Of a stretch of 64,000 nt of DNA, positions 1 to 14,553 are shown piece by piece. The stretch is from Mycobacterium kiyosense. Lineage in GTDB: Bacteria; Actinomycetota; Actinomycetes; Mycobacteriales; Mycobacteriaceae. The notes beneath the pieces were generated by a model. That model saw only the letters and a program-made list of their open reading frames with translations. It was not told the DNA's origin and made no database searches. A program made the position numbers and the translations under genes. Location: positions 1-64,000 of the forward strand of contig AP025179.1 of the NCBI GenBank assembly GCA_021654635.1, written 5' to 3'. The stretch's first letter is position 1. Each line of letters begins with the position of its first letter.

Positions 1-14
1 ATGTTATCGACCGT

Positions 15-46
15 CCTTCCACATCTGTGGATAACCATGTGGACAG
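15..46. promoter_or_regulatory. DnaA-box cluster upstream of dnaA
   Basis: Three 9-mers matching the NNNTCCACA family lie close together: CCTTCCACA at 15-23 on the plus strand, a perfect TTATCCACA at 26-34 on the minus strand, and CTGTCCACA at 38-46 on the minus strand. They sit 55-86 bases upstream of the dnaA start, where DnaA autoregulation and origin function both use such sites in mycobacteria. The role is inferred from motif and position. Confidence 0.65.
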
Positions 47-100
47 GTGTTACTCACCACCTCAAGATGTACCTCGACCGTCGAACCAGGAGATGCGTCG

Positions 101-1582
101 TTGACTGATGACCCCGGTTCCGGATTCGCCACGGTGTGGAATGCGGTCGTCACCGAACTCAACGGTGACTCCGGCAACGGGTCCACTCCGGCCACTCCCC
201 TGACACCTCAGCAAAAGGCTTGGCTCAAGCTGGTTCAGCCCCTGACCATCGTCGAGGGGTTTGCGCTGCTGTCGGTGCCCAGCGTGTTCGTCCAGAACGA
301 GATCGAGCGCCACCTGCGCAACCCGATCACCGAAGCGCTCAGTCGGCGGCTGCAACAGCAGATTCAACTCGGCGTTCGGATCGCCCCGCCGCCGGCCGAC
401 GACGAGGTGCCCGCCCAGCCTGATGCCGCGGCGGCCGAGGACGATCCGGAACCGACCGACGACGACCCGAACGGTACCGCCGAGGGCACCCAAACCTGGC
501 CGACGTACTTCACCGACCGCCCGCACACCACCGACAACTCGGCGTCCGGCGGCACCAGCCTCAACCGGCGCTACACGTTCGACACCTTTGTCATCGGCTC
601 CTCCAACCGGTTCGCGCACGCAGCGACCCTGGCCATCGCCGAGGCACCCGCCCGTGCCTACAACCCGCTGTTCATCTGGGGCGAGTCGGGTTTGGGGAAA
701 ACCCATCTGCTGCATGCGGCCGGAAACTACGCGCAACGACTGTTCCCCGGCATGCGGGTCAAGTACGTCTCCACCGAGGAATTCACCAACGACTTCATCA
801 ACTCGCTGCGCGACGACCGCAAGGTGTCGTTCAAACGCAGCTACCGGGATGTCGACGTGCTGCTGGTCGACGACATCCAGTTCATCGAGGGCAAGGACGG
901 CATCCAGGAAGAGTTCTTCCACACCTTCAACACACTGCACAACGCCAACAAGCAGATCGTCATCTCGTCCGACCGTCCCCCCAAGCAGCTGGCCACCCTC
1001 GAAGACCGGCTGCGGACGCGATTCGAGTGGGGCCTGATCACCGATGTGCAGCCACCGGACCTGGAGACCCGGATCGCGATCCTGCGCAAGAAAGCACAAG
1101 TCGAACGGTTGGCCGTGCCCGACGATGTGCTCGAGCTGATTGCAAGCAGCATCGAACGCAATATCCGTGAACTCGAAGGCGCCCTGATCCGGGTCACCGC
1201 GTTCGCCTCGTTGAACAAGACACCGATCGACAAGGCCCTGGCCGAAATCGTGCTGCGCGACCTGATCGCCGATGCCAGCGGCATGCAAATCAGTGCGGCG
1301 ACCATCATGGCGGCCACCGCCGAGTACTTCGACACCACGGTCGAGGAACTGCGCGGCCCCGGCAAAGCCCGGCCCTTGGCGCAGTCCCGGCAGATCGCGA
1401 TGTACCTGTGCCGTGAGCTCACCGACTTGTCGCTGCCCAAGATCGGCCAGGCCTTCGGCCGCGACCACACCACGGTGATGTACGCGGAGAAGAAGATTCG
1501 CGGCGAAATGGCTCAACGCCGTGAGATCTTCGACAACGTCAAGGAACTCACCACTCGGATCCGGCAGCGTTCCAAGCGCTGA
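101..1582 (+). CDS. dnaA: Chromosomal replication initiator DnaA
   Basis: AAA+ initiator that binds DnaA boxes, melts the origin and recruits the helicase. From the TTG at 101 it has 493 residues, beginning MTDDPGSGF as in other mycobacteria. AGGAG at 88-92 sits 8 bases upstream, so the upstream in-frame ATG at 47 is rejected. Domain I covers roughly residues 1-95 and an acidic Pro-rich linker 96-155. The AAA+ domain carries Walker A GESGLGKT near 194-201 and Walker B LLVDDIQF. The C-terminal HTH has the DnaA signature [14 protein letters not shown]. Length is close to the usual ~500. It is the first gene of the origin block and no frame break is seen. Confidence 0.97.
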   Translation: MTDDPGSGFATVWNAVVTELNGDSGNGSTPATPLTPQQKAWLKLVQPLTIVEGFALLSVPSVFVQNEIERHLRNPITEALSRRLQQQIQLGVRIAPPPADDEVPAQPDAAAAEDDPEPTDDDPNGTAEGTQTWPTYFTDRPHTTDNSASGGTSLNRRYTFDTFVIGSSNRFAHAATLAIAEAPARAYNPLFIWGESGLGKTHLLHAAGNYAQRLFPGMRVKYVSTEEFTNDFINSLRDDRKVSFKRSYRDVDVLLVDDIQFIEGKDGIQEEFFHTFNTLHNANKQIVISSDRPPKQLATLEDRLRTRFEWGLITDVQPPDLETRIAILRKKAQVERLAVPDDVLELIASSIERNIRELEGALIRVTAFASLNKTPIDKALAEIVLRDLIADASGMQISAATIMAATAEYFDTTVEELRGPGKARPLAQSRQIAMYLCRELTDLSLPKIGQAFGRDHTTVMYAEKKIRGEMAQRREIFDNVKELTTRIRQRSKR

Positions 1583-2143
1583 ATCGGGCTCGACCGCGGG
1601 CCAGCGGCCGTGCAGGCAGCGGTTCCCGCGCAATTTTTTCCCAAAAACTTCTCTACCTCGAGTCACACCAGCAACACCGACGTGGTGTGGGTAGACCTGT
1701 GCACAACCTACTCAAACTGCGGTGCACTACTGCGCTGCCGGTGCACACCGGTGATTCATCCCCACTGCTCCACCGCGGATTACACAACTCCGGTCGCCGT
1801 CATCCACACCCGCCCCGGCCCGCTAGCTGCGGTTAGACGCGGCTGTCCCCAGATTGCACATCCCCTATTACTGATATTGAAATATCTTCCTCGATTCTCT
1901 TTTGAAGTAGTGGCTTGGGGACATCCCGTCGCGGTGGCCTCGCCGACCCCTCTGCGGGCGGGTCTGTCGGGGTTGTCGATTAGCTTTCAAGTTGGCTCGA
2001 GAAGCTCTACGGTTGTTCTTCGACTGCTGTTGCGGCCGTCGCGGCGGATGGGTCCGCCGGCGGCGCTCGCCACGGCGAGTCCCCACCGCCGGCGGGGGAG
2101 CCGGCCCTGAATTTCGAGTTTCACTGTTAGGTGAAGGGACGCA
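1583..2143. other. oriC, the dnaA-dnaN intergenic region
   Basis: This 561-bp non-coding stretch occupies the position of the mycobacterial origin. DnaA-box-like 9-mers include TTGTGCACA (minus, 1698-1706), CTACCCACA (minus, 1686-1694) and TCATCCACA (plus, 1800-1808), with weaker matches such as GATTGCACA at 1852-1860. An unusually AT-rich block at about 1863-1912 contains TATTACTGATATTGAAATAT and is the best candidate unwinding element. The GC-rich part at 2040-2105 leads to dnaN. Boxes are degenerate, as expected for high-GC mycobacteria; the exact number bound by DnaA cannot be read from sequence alone. Confidence 0.85.
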
Positions 2144-3340
2144 ATGGACGCGGCTACAACACGGGCGGTCACCGATCTGAGGTTTCGTCTGGTTCGGGAG
2201 TCCTTTGCCGAGGCGGTGTCGTGGGTGGCCAAGAGCCTGCCGTCGCGACCCACCGTGCCGGTGCTTTCCGGGGTTCTGCTGACCGGCTCCGACGACGGGC
2301 TGACGATCTCCGGATTCGACTACGAGGTGTCCTCCGAGGTTCAGGTTCCGGCTGAGATAGCTTCTCCGGGAAGCGTTTTGGTGTCAGGGAAATTGTTGTC
2401 CGACATCACCCGGGCGTTGCCGAACAAGCCGGTGGACTTTTACGTCGACGGTAACCGGGTGGCGCTGACCTGCGGTAGTGCCCGATTCTCACTGCCGACG
2501 ATGGCGGTGGAGGATTACCCGACGCTGCCGGCGCTGCCCGACGAGACCGGGACGCTGCCCGCCGAACTGTTCGCCGAGGCGATCGGCCAGGTCGCAATCG
2601 CCGCCGGGCGTGACGACACACTGCCCATGCTGACCGGCATTCGCGTCGAGATCTCCGGGGAGACGGTGGTTTTGGCCGCCACCGACCGGTTTCGGCTGGC
2701 GGTGCGGGAGCTGACCTGGACGGCGCTGTCCCCCGACATCGAAGCCTCGGTTCTGGTGCCGGCCAAGACGCTGGCCGAGGCGGCCAAAGCCGGTACGGAC
2801 GGCTCGGACGTGCGGCTGTCGCTGGGGTCGGGATCGGGCGTCGGCAAAGACGGCCTGCTGGGCATCAGCGGCAACGGCAAGCGCAGCACTACCCGGTTGC
2901 TGGATGCCGAATTCCCGAAGTTCCGCCAGCTGCTGCCGGCCGAACACACGGCGGTGGCCACCATCAACGTGGCCGAACTAACCGAGGCGATCAAACTGGT
3001 CGCGCTGGTGGCCGATCGTGGCGCGCAGATCCGGATGGAATTCTCCGACGGCATGCTGCGGCTGTCGGCCGGCGCCGACGACGTCGGCCGCGCCGAGGAG
3101 GACCTGGCCGTCGACTATGCCGGCGAGCCGTTGACGATCGCATTCAACCCGAACTATCTGACCGACGGTCTGGGGTCACTGCATTCCGAGCGGGTGTCGT
3201 TCGGGTTCACCACGCCGGGCAAGCCGGCACTGTTGCGCCCGGCTTCGGCCGATGACGAGGTGCCCACCGGCAACGGGCCGTTCCCCGCCGTCGCCACGGA
3301 TTACGTGTACCTGTTGATGCCGGTGCGGCTGCCCGGCTGA
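2144..3340 (+). CDS. dnaN: DNA polymerase III beta sliding clamp
   Basis: Ring-shaped processivity clamp that tethers DNA polymerase III and serves as a docking hub for repair enzymes. The 398-residue product starts MDAATTR, as in M. tuberculosis, with GAAGGGA at 2133-2139 as ribosome binding site. The three clamp folds span the protein. Conserved segments include the N-terminal [16 protein letters not shown] and VPVLSGVLL, the central [15 protein letters not shown] and [11 protein letters not shown], and the C-terminal [12 protein letters not shown]. Length is normal (about 400). recF follows after 16 bases, suggesting a dnaN-recF-Rv0004 transcription unit. No gnd gene lies between dnaN and recF. 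Confidence 0.97.
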   Translation: MDAATTRAVTDLRFRLVRESFAEAVSWVAKSLPSRPTVPVLSGVLLTGSDDGLTISGFDYEVSSEVQVPAEIASPGSVLVSGKLLSDITRALPNKPVDFYVDGNRVALTCGSARFSLPTMAVEDYPTLPALPDETGTLPAELFAEAIGQVAIAAGRDDTLPMLTGIRVEISGETVVLAATDRFRLAVRELTWTALSPDIEASVLVPAKTLAEAAKAGTDGSDVRLSLGSGSGVGKDGLLGISGNGKRSTTRLLDAEFPKFRQLLPAEHTAVATINVAELTEAIKLVALVADRGAQIRMEFSDGMLRLSAGADDVGRAEEDLAVDYAGEPLTIAFNPNYLTDGLGSLHSERVSFGFTTPGKPALLRPASADDEVPTGNGPFPAVATDYVYLLMPVRLPG

Positions 3341-3356
3341 TCGCTGCAACGCGCAC

Positions 3357-4516
3357 GTGTACGTCCGGCATCTGGGCTTGCGTGATTTCCGGTCGTGGCA
3401 GCAGGTGGACCTCGACCTGAGCCCGGGCCGCACCGTCTTCGTCGGGCGCAATGGGTACGGCAAGACGAATCTGCTTGAAGCGCTGTGGTATTCGACCACC
3501 TTGTCGTCACATCGGGTCGGCACCGACGCGCCCTTGATCAGGGTCGGCGCCGACCGTGCCGTGGTGTCGACCATCGTGGTGAACGAGGGCAGGGGAATGT
3601 GCCGTCGACCTTGAGATCGCTGCCGGCCGGGCCAACAAGGCCAGACTCAACCGGTCGCCGGTACGCAGCACCCGCGAGATCGTCGGGGTGCTGCGGGCAG
3701 TGTTGTTCGCCCCGGAGGACCTGTCGCTGGTGCGCGGCGACCCCGCCGACCGGCGCCGGTATCTGGACGAATTGGCCACGGTGCGGCGTCCGTTGCTGGC
3801 CGGTGTGCGCGCCGACTACGACAAAGTGTTACGGCAGCGCACCGCGTTGCTGAAGTCGTTGTCGGGGGGCCCGATTTCGCGGTGACCGCGGTGCGCTGGA
3901 CACGCTGGAGGTGTGGGACAGCAGACTGGCCGAGCATGGCGCGCAGTTGATGTCGGCACGGATCGCGCTGGCCGACGAGCTGGCCCCGCAGGTGCAGAAG
4001 GCCTACGAGCTGCTGGCTCCCGAATCACGTTCTGCTGCAATCACTTACCGTGCGAGCATCGATTCGGTGGTGCCTGATGCCGCGGGGGTGGCAGATCCGC
4101 AGACTCTGGAAGTGGCGTTGTTGACGGCGCTGGCTGCACGTCGGGACGCCGAGTTGGAGCGCGGGGTGTGTCTGGTCGGACCGCACCGCGACGATCTGGA
4201 GTTGCGGCTGGGCGATCAACCCGCCAAGGGGTTCGCCAGTCACGGCGAATCATGGTCGTTCGCGGTGGCGCTGCGGCTGGCGGCCTACGAGTTGTTGCGG
4301 GCCGAGGGCAGCGACCCGGTGCTGTTGCTCGACGACGTGTTCGCCGAGCTCGACGTCAAACGCCGGTCGGCGCTGGCGGCGGTCGCCGAATCCGCCGAGC
4401 AGGTGTTGGTGACCGCGGCGGTGCCCGAAGACATTCCCGACGGCTGGGACGCCAAGCAGATGTACGTCGAATTGCGCGACGGCGAGACCGGTTCGGTGTC
4501 GGAGGTGGTGTGGTGA
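3357..4516 (+). pseudogene. recF: recF, interrupted by two single-base insertions
   Basis: RecF is an SMC-like ATPase that loads RecA at gapped DNA with RecO and RecR. All parts of the protein are present but in three frames. The N-terminal part starts [14 protein letters not shown], has Walker A GRNGYGKT, and leaves frame at the G run 3592-3595. The middle part ([18 protein letters not shown] to LLKSLSG) leaves frame at the G6 run 3864-3869. The last part has the ABC-type signature, [11 protein letters not shown] as Walker B, and the C-terminus to the TGA at 4514. Removing one G at each run gives exactly 386 codons, the normal RecF length of 385 residues. Either both insertions are sequencing errors or recF is inactive here. 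Confidence 0.9.
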
Positions 4517-5061
4517 GTGCAGAGCCGGACGAGCAAGACGCGGTAAACCAGCGCGGCATCGACCTGGTGCGGCGAACTCTCGAGGAAGCGCGGGCCGCGG
4601 CCCGTGAACGCGGCCAGGACGCGGGACTGGGACGTGCGTCGCCGTTGGCGCCGCGGCGCCGGGTCGCCGGATCGCGGCGGCGATGGTCGGGGCCGGGTCC
4701 GGACGCTCGCGACCCGCAGCCATTGGGGCGGTTGGCTCGGGATCTGGCCAAGCAGCGCGGGTGGACATCGCAGGTCGCCGAGGGCGCGGTGTTCGGTCAG
4801 TGGAATACGGTGGTCGGTCACCAGATCGCCGATCATGCGACCCCGACCGCTTTGAACGACGGGGTGCTCAGTGTGACGGCGGAGTCGACGGCCTGGGCCA
4901 CCCAGTTGCGGCTGATGCAGAGTCAGCTGTTGGCCAAGATCGCGGCGGCGGTCGGCAACGGGGTGGTGACGTCGCTGAAAATCACCGGCCCGGCCCGGCC
5001 GTCGTGGCGTAAAGGACAGAAGTATTCCGGGGGTCGGGGGCCGCGCGACACCTATGGATAG
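4513..5061 (+). CDS. DUF721 (DciA-like) protein, Rv0004 type
   Basis: A 182-residue basic protein whose GTG start at 4513 overlaps the recF stop (GTGA), indicating translational coupling. The N-terminal third is a charged Arg/Ala-rich helix ([22 protein letters not shown]). The C-terminal DUF721 domain contains [30 protein letters not shown] and LKITGP. The family relates to DciA, a bacterial replicative-helicase loader or regulator, which fits its position between recF and gyrB. The helicase-loading role is known for the family in mycobacteria and is not visible in the sequence itself. The frame is intact. Confidence 0.88.
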   Translation: MSAEPDEQDAVNQRGIDLVRRTLEEARAAARERGQDAGLGRASPLAPRRRVAGSRRRWSGPGPDARDPQPLGRLARDLAKQRGWTSQVAEGAVFGQWNTVVGHQIADHATPTALNDGVLSVTAESTAWATQLRLMQSQLLAKIAAAVGNGVVTSLKITGPARPSWRKGQKYSGGRGPRDTYG

Positions 5062-5243
5062 CGGGCGCCCAACCGGCGTGACGAGGGCACTCCTGACGCC
5101 GCCTCAGAGCCGCCAGAAATTCACAGACCCGCATCTGGAACGTCGGGACGCATCCCCAGCGAAGAAATTGAGCGCACGGCGCAATCAGATGGGTGGAAAC
5201 GCACCCACAAAATCGGTCCTGACGGTGGTTCACGGTAGACTGA

Positions 5244-7340
<2,097 letters not shown>

Positions 7341-7374
7341 AACCGGTTGGCGTTCAACGACAAACGAGGACCAC

Positions 7375-10479
<3,105 letters not shown>

Positions 10480-10550
10480 CGGGCGGGGGTCGGCTTACGG
10501 CGAACCCGGCATAGACTCAGCTACTTGAGCAGAACATGTGAGGAGTCGGG

Positions 10551-11400
10551 GTGAGTTCACCGAACGAGCCGGGCGCGCCCAGTCCGGGTGACAACCCGAA
10601 CGGCGACGGGGCAGCAGAACGCGCCGGCGCACACCGGGCCGCGACCGGGCGGGCGCCGGATGCCGCGGACTCGCCGCCCTGGCAGCGCGGGGCCGCCAGG
10701 ACCACCTCGCAGTCCGGGCCGCGACCGGCGGCTGATCCACCCACCGACGTCCGCACCCCACCAGCTCGGAGGCTCGTCTGAACCGCTTCATCTCGGGTGG
10801 TTCGACGCCCACCCCACCCCGGCAAACCCGTCGAAGGAGCCGCCGGCGGCGCGCGCCGACAATACGCCCGCGGAGGCGTACGCCAGCGAGCTGCCCGACC
10901 TGTCCGGGCCGATTCCGCGGCCGACGCAGCGTAAGTCCACCCCCGAACGCAGCGCGGACACCGCGACTTCGTCGGGCCGCACGGCCGGGGAGGCGCGGGA
11001 ATCCCGCGCGGTGGCTGTCGGGTCCCGGCGGGGCCGGGGGCCGGTGCGCGCCAGCATGCAGATCCGGCGCATCGATCCGTGGAGCACCCTGAAGGTGTCG
11101 CTGCTGCTGTCGGTGGCGCTGTTCTTCGTCTGGATGATCGCGGTGGCCTTCCTCTACCTGGTACTCGGCGGCATGGGAGTGTGGTCCAAGCTGAACAGCA
11201 ACGTCGGGGACCTGCTGAACAACACCAGCGGTAGCAGCGGCGAACTGGTGTCCAGCGGCACCATCTTCGGCGGGGCGGTGCTGATCGGGTTGGTCAACAT
11301 CGTGTTGATGACGGCGATGGCCACCATCGCCGCGTTCGTCTACAACCTCACGACAGATCTGATCGGCGGTATTGAGGTGACGTTGGCGGATCGGGACTAA
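10551..11400 (+). pseudogene. Rv0007-type membrane protein, two apparent one-base deletions
   Basis: Conserved actinobacterial protein with a long disordered cytoplasmic N-terminus and DUF3566-type C-terminal membrane domain. The GTG at 10551 has AGGAG at 10541-10545. The N-terminal part ([19 protein letters not shown]...PPWQRG) stops at 10781. A middle segment, [17 protein letters not shown], is in a second frame. The conserved C-terminus is in a third: [15 protein letters not shown], then [20 protein letters not shown] with two transmembrane helices, ending VTLADRD at 11400. Adding one base near 10745-10768 and one in the C runs at 10811-10820 restores about 283 residues. Real inactivation or sequencing error cannot be separated here. 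Confidence 0.8.
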
Positions 11401-11476
11401 AGAGCCGAGCGGGACGGGTTCGATGGTGGCGACCCGCTGCGCCCGGCCGAGACGCGCTTGCGATCACCACGGCGTT

Positions 11477-11506
11477 TTGGGAGTCGGGCGGCCGGTGGGG
11501 TAATCT
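11477..11506 (+). promoter_or_regulatory. Probable promoter of tRNA-Ile (ileT)
   Basis: TTGGGA at 11477-11482 and TAATCT at 11501-11506 form a sigma-A-like -35/-10 pair with an 18-base spacer. Transcription would start near 11513, about 20 bases before tRNA-Ile. The same transcript could cover the DLW-39 gene and tRNA-Ala. Assigned by motif and spacing only. Confidence 0.5.
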
Positions 11507-11532
11507 CGTCGCTCGTCCGTATGCGCAGTTAC

Positions 11533-11606
11533 GGGCCTATAGCTCAGGCGGTTAGAGCGCTTCGCTGATAACGAAGAGGTCGGAGGTTCGAGTCCTCCTA
11601 GGCCCA
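11533..11606 (+). tRNA. ileT: tRNA-Ile (GAT anticodon)
   Basis: A 74-nt cloverleaf. The acceptor stem pairs GGGCCTA with TAGGCCC, with A as discriminator. The D arm is AGCTCAGGCGGTTAGAGC, the anticodon arm reads CTGATAA with anticodon GAT, and the T arm contains GGTTCGAGTCC. CCA is not encoded. Position after gyrA and Rv0007 is the standard mycobacterial place for ileT. Confidence 0.97.
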
Positions 11607-11611
11607 CGATC

Positions 11612-11764
11612 ATGTTCTCGACACGACGTCATTTGAAATGGGTATTGCCGCTGGCGGCGGCCCTGGGCGCGGCGGCCGTAGTGCGGTCGCGGCGCGACGT
11701 CGAGGTCTGGCACGTGGCGCCCGATCCATCCTCTGGTCAGGCCTCTGACCCCCAGGGGCCTTAG
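11612..11764 (+). CDS. DLW-39-type small membrane protein, 50 residues
   Basis: A short frame between the two tRNA genes, starting ATG five bases after tRNA-Ile and ending with a TAG that lies inside the 5' end of tRNA-Ala. The product MFSTRRHLKWVLPLAAALGA continues AAVVRSRRDVEVWHVAPDPSS. It thus has a basic N-terminus, one hydrophobic segment (about residues 9-25), a basic cluster, and an acidic-Val-Trp stretch. This is the layout of the DLW-39 family, small actinobacterial proteins often found at this tRNA locus. The characteristic Asp-Leu-Trp is here Glu-Val-Trp. No clear ribosome binding site is seen. Function unknown. Confidence 0.62.
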   Translation: MFSTRRHLKWVLPLAAALGAAAVVRSRRDVEVWHVAPDPSSGQASDPQGP

Positions 11765-11827
11765 CTCAGTTGGTAGAGCACCGCCTTTGCAAGGCGGGTG
11801 TCAGGGGTTCGATTCCCCTAGGCTCCA
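11755..11827 (+). tRNA. alaT: tRNA-Ala (TGC anticodon)
   Basis: A 73-nt cloverleaf. The acceptor GGGGCCT pairs with AGGCTCC including G-U pairs, with A as discriminator. The D arm is TAGCTCAGTTGGTAGAGCA, the anticodon loop is TTTGCAA with anticodon TGC, and the T arm is AGGGGTTCGATTCCCCT. Its first ten bases overlap the end of the upstream small gene. Foreign DNA begins within a few bases of its 3' end. Confidence 0.97.
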
Positions 11828-11834
11828 CTTTGTG

Positions 11835-11879
11835 ATGAGTCGGGTCATGGGTTACACATGAGTCGCGTCATCGGTTACA
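11835..11879. repeat. Two 22-bp direct repeats at the IS remnant end
   Basis: Copies at 11835-11856 and 11858-11879 share ATGAGTCG-GTCAT-GGTTACA and differ at two positions. The second copy contains the stop codon of the transposase remnant. Such repeated ends are typical of IS481-type element termini, so this is probably the surviving end of the element, placed immediately beyond tRNA-Ala. Confidence 0.6.
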
Positions 11880-12159
11880 GATTCCCCGGCCATCGGCCGG
11901 GGTTTTTGTTTTGGTTGCGCCAGTAGTTTTTGGTGGCTTCGATGTGGTGGCTGCTGAGGACGTGGTGGCCGGTTTTGCTGATCACGGTGACGGTGTTGGT
12001 GGTGACGAGGATCAGTACCGGGGTGCCGGCGTGGGGGCGGCCGACGCCGAGGTGGTGTAGGCGGCTGCCGTGGCGCAGGGTGAGTTTGCCGAATTGGTCG
12101 ATGGTGTCGTGGCGAATGCGTAAGTGGGTGTGGGGGTTGTGTTTGTACCTCGCGTGGGC
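11875..12159 (-). mobile_element. IS481-type transposase remnant (C-terminal part)
   Basis: The minus strand is open for about 94 codons ending at TAA 11877-11875. It reads as the tail of an IS481-family transposase, with YKHNPHTHLRIRHDTIDQF, then GKLTLRHGSRLHHLGVGRPH, LILVTTNTVTVISKTG and a Trp-Arg-Asn-Gln-rich end. Upstream the frame hits a stop at 12160-12162, so the DDE catalytic core is missing and the copy cannot transpose. A GC-rich hairpin around the last codons (CCCCGGCC/GGCCGGGG) would act as a terminator. The family assignment rests on remembered C-terminal features. Confidence 0.65.
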
Positions 12160-12561
12160 TCAGCTGTGGTGCGCCGTACTGGATGCGGCGCAGTCCAGGC
12201 TTGGTTGAGCATCCCCGATGTCATCGACTGCCTCGCCGCCCCGTGGCCAGCGAGACAGGTAGCCAGCCTGAAGCGGCGAGTCTCTCTGGCGCGTCCGCAG
12301 CCGTGCGACGGCGTACGGCGAGGTCCGTTTCCGGATCTACCAAGCAGACTACGACGCCGCGATTGCCGTGTTACGTAATGCCATGGGCGAGAAGAACTTT
12401 AGGAGCGTGACACCATCGTCCTTTGCGAGATCAGCGGTCTGGCGATCGCGCTAGATTGATCGTCTGCGACGACGCCTTACCGTGCGGTTCACGCCGAGAT
12501 TTGCGGGCGCAGTCCCAAGTCTGAACCTAGATCGCAATCGCCTGGTTCCACTCAGCCACTG
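12160..12561. other. Gene-poor stretch between IS remnant and PE_PGRS
   Basis: About 400 bases with no convincing gene. One short open segment on the plus strand near 12319-12420 (AYGEVRFRIYQADYDAAIAV then LRNAMGEKNF) has protein-like composition and could be a fragment of a larger deleted gene, but it is too short to assign. The stretch lies downstream of the PE_PGRS stop and is probably insertion debris. Confidence 0.35.
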
Positions 12562-14046
12562 TCAGAGCGTCCCGGCAAATCCGGATAGTCCGAACAGCGC
12601 CCCGGCGGCGCCGGGAGCGCCTGGGACGCCCAAAATCTCGCCGTTGGGGAGCCCGGGGTTGCCGCCGTTGCCACCCGCCCCGATCAGCACGGCGTCGCCC
12701 CCGTCCCCGCCACGTCCGCCGACGGACGAGATGATGTACCCGTCGCCTCCTTGCCCACCGTTGCCGCCGTCACCGATCAGCGCGGCGTGCCCCCGTGCCC
12801 ACCGGCCCCACCGGGAGCGCCCAAGCCGACACCAGCGTTTCCGCCGCCGCGCCTCCGGTGCCGCCGGTGCCGCCCGAGCCTAATAACCCGCGAGCATTGC
12901 CACCTGCTCCGCCGGTGCCTCCGGCGTTACTGGCGCTACCTCCGGCCGAGCCGCCGGAGCCGCCGGAGCCGCCGGACCCGATCACCATGGCGGAGTCGCC
13001 GCCAGCCCCGCCGGCCCCGCCGGTTTTGCCGTCCCCGCCCGTGCCGCCCGTGCCGCCCGTGCCGAAAAACCCATTGCCGTTTCCGCCGTCCCCGCCTTGA
13101 CCGCCGAAATTGACGCCATGGCCGCCGGTGCCACCACTGCCACCATTGCCGGACAGCAAGCCACCGGCTCCGCCGTGACCGCCGCTTCCGCCTACCAGCG
13201 CCCCGCCGGCACCGCCTGCACCACCCGCACCGCCGGCGCCCAATAGCAAAGCCTGGCCGCCCGCGCCGCCGGCGCCGCCCGCACCGGTCCCTGGTACGCC
13301 ACCGACGCCGAAGCCGCCGGCGCCGCCGATCCCGCCCGTCCCAAACAGCACGCCGCCGCTGCCGCCGGCGCCGCCGGCGCCGCCGTTCAAGTAGCTGGTC
13401 CCACCGTGGCCGCCAGCTCCGCCGGCGCCGAACAGCCCGGCTGCGCCGCCAATCCCGCCCGTCCCCCGACGCCGGCGTCTGTGGCCCCACCCGCACCCCC
13501 AGCGCCCGGGTGTCCCCACAACAGTCCGGCGGCCCCGCCGTTACCGCCGGTACCACCGTTCGGGTTGGGATGCGCGCCGCCGCCTGTTGTCCCGGAGCCG
13601 CCGTCGCCGCCGTTGCCGAACAACCACCCACCGGCCCCGCCGTCCTGTCCGGTACCCGGCGCACCGTTAACGCCGTTGCCGATCAGCGGGCGTCCGGTGA
13701 CCGTCAAAAATGGCGAATTGACCGCGCCCAGCACGCCCTGCTCGATAATTTGCAGGGGTGAGGCACTGGCGGCCTCGGCCTGCGAATACGCGGTGGCCGC
13801 CCCGCTCAACGCCACGACGAAGCGGTCGTGGAGGGCCGCCGCGAGCGCAGCTAATCTCTGATAAGCCAGGGCGTAGTCGGAGAACAGCGCCGCGACCGCG
13901 GCCGACACCTCATCAGCCGCCGCGACTGCCACCACGCCGGTCGGGGCGGCCGCGGCGGCGTTCGCAGCGCTTAATGCGGACCCAACACCTGCCAGATCGG
14001 AGGCCGCCCAAGCGCACACGTCCGGAGTCGCCATTACATACGACAT
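12562..14046 (-). pseudogene. PE_PGRS-family gene with at least three frame breaks
   Basis: The start ATG at 14046 opens a canonical PE domain ([20 protein letters not shown]) of about 95 residues. The linker [21 protein letters not shown] with GRPLIGNG follows, then Gly-Gly-Xaa repeats. PGRS coding leaves frame at the C5 run 13463-13467, again near 12845-12860 and again near 12785-12790. Each is fixed by adding one base. The true end is probably the TGA at 12564-12562 after a typical PGRS tail (ALFGLSGFAGTL), giving about 495 residues. PE_PGRS proteins are surface-associated and ESX-5 dependent. Repeat-rich GC sequence is prone to assembly error, so inactivation is not proven. Confidence 0.8.
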
Positions 14047-14239
14047 CAATGCCCCCTGATGCTTTACATCCGTCGCTGCATCGGTTTCCGCAAATTAACA
14101 GACCGCGAAGGAATGCATAGGCGATTGACGCGAATATTTGTCTGGCTTCCCGCACTTGTTATCCAGTTGGAGCGGAAGGCGGTTGGGCACGCTGTGCACG
14201 CGCGAGAGCGCGTTCGATGAGCGGCGGCCGGCAGGCCGA

Positions 14240-14430
14240 CGCGCTCGACTGACTCAGCCGCACATCACCGCCGAACAGGGCCGGTATCGCGACGAAGCAC
14301 GCAGGTACGCAGCGGAACTCGACGAGGCCGGCACACCGATCGAATACTTACGAAGTCCCGGTGTCGACCACGGCAACAACTGCATCAGCGATGCCATGGA
14401 CGCGACCCGGCACACCTACGCTCGAACAGC
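14240..14430 (+). pseudogene. Possible alpha/beta-hydrolase (Lip-type esterase) remnant
   Basis: Within a 507-base stretch lacking intact genes (14047-14553), the plus strand has a segment like the C-terminal catalytic part of hormone-sensitive-lipase-type esterases. It reads ITAEQGRYRDEARRYAAELD, then EAGTPIEYLRSPGVDHG. The RDE...YA..L..AG.P.E....G..HG pattern carries the family's catalytic His. No N-terminal half, HGGG oxyanion motif or GxSxG is present nearby. I read it as a decayed fragment; nothing else in the stretch is convincing. Confidence 0.45.
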
Positions 14431-14553
14431 TCGGTCACGTTTCGCACGGCCACCCGGCAGTGTGGTTTTCCAGCCGCAGGTCAGACCATTTCCTTTCAGA
14501 TGTGCGTAGGGCTCGAGTCTGGACCCACCGGCTCCACAGCGTAAAAGCGCAGT

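Noticed and set aside
62..1666. 534-codon open frame antisense to dnaA
   Set aside because: High-GC codon bias leaves the complementary frame open. It lacks any recognisable domain and lies fully over dnaA.
5236..5241. TAGACT as the gyrB -10 element
   Set aside because: No acceptable -35 at 16-19 bases upstream and other weak candidates exist in the same gap; not called as a feature.
10551..11400. Two separate genes in place of the Rv0007 type
   Set aside because: The N-terminal piece and the C-terminal membrane piece together make one known protein; the middle segment in a third frame joins them.
12562..13750. GCC/GGC periodic repeats as a non-coding repeat array
   Set aside because: The period of three and nine fits Gly-Gly-Xaa coding of a PE_PGRS protein on the minus strand, with a PE domain at its start.
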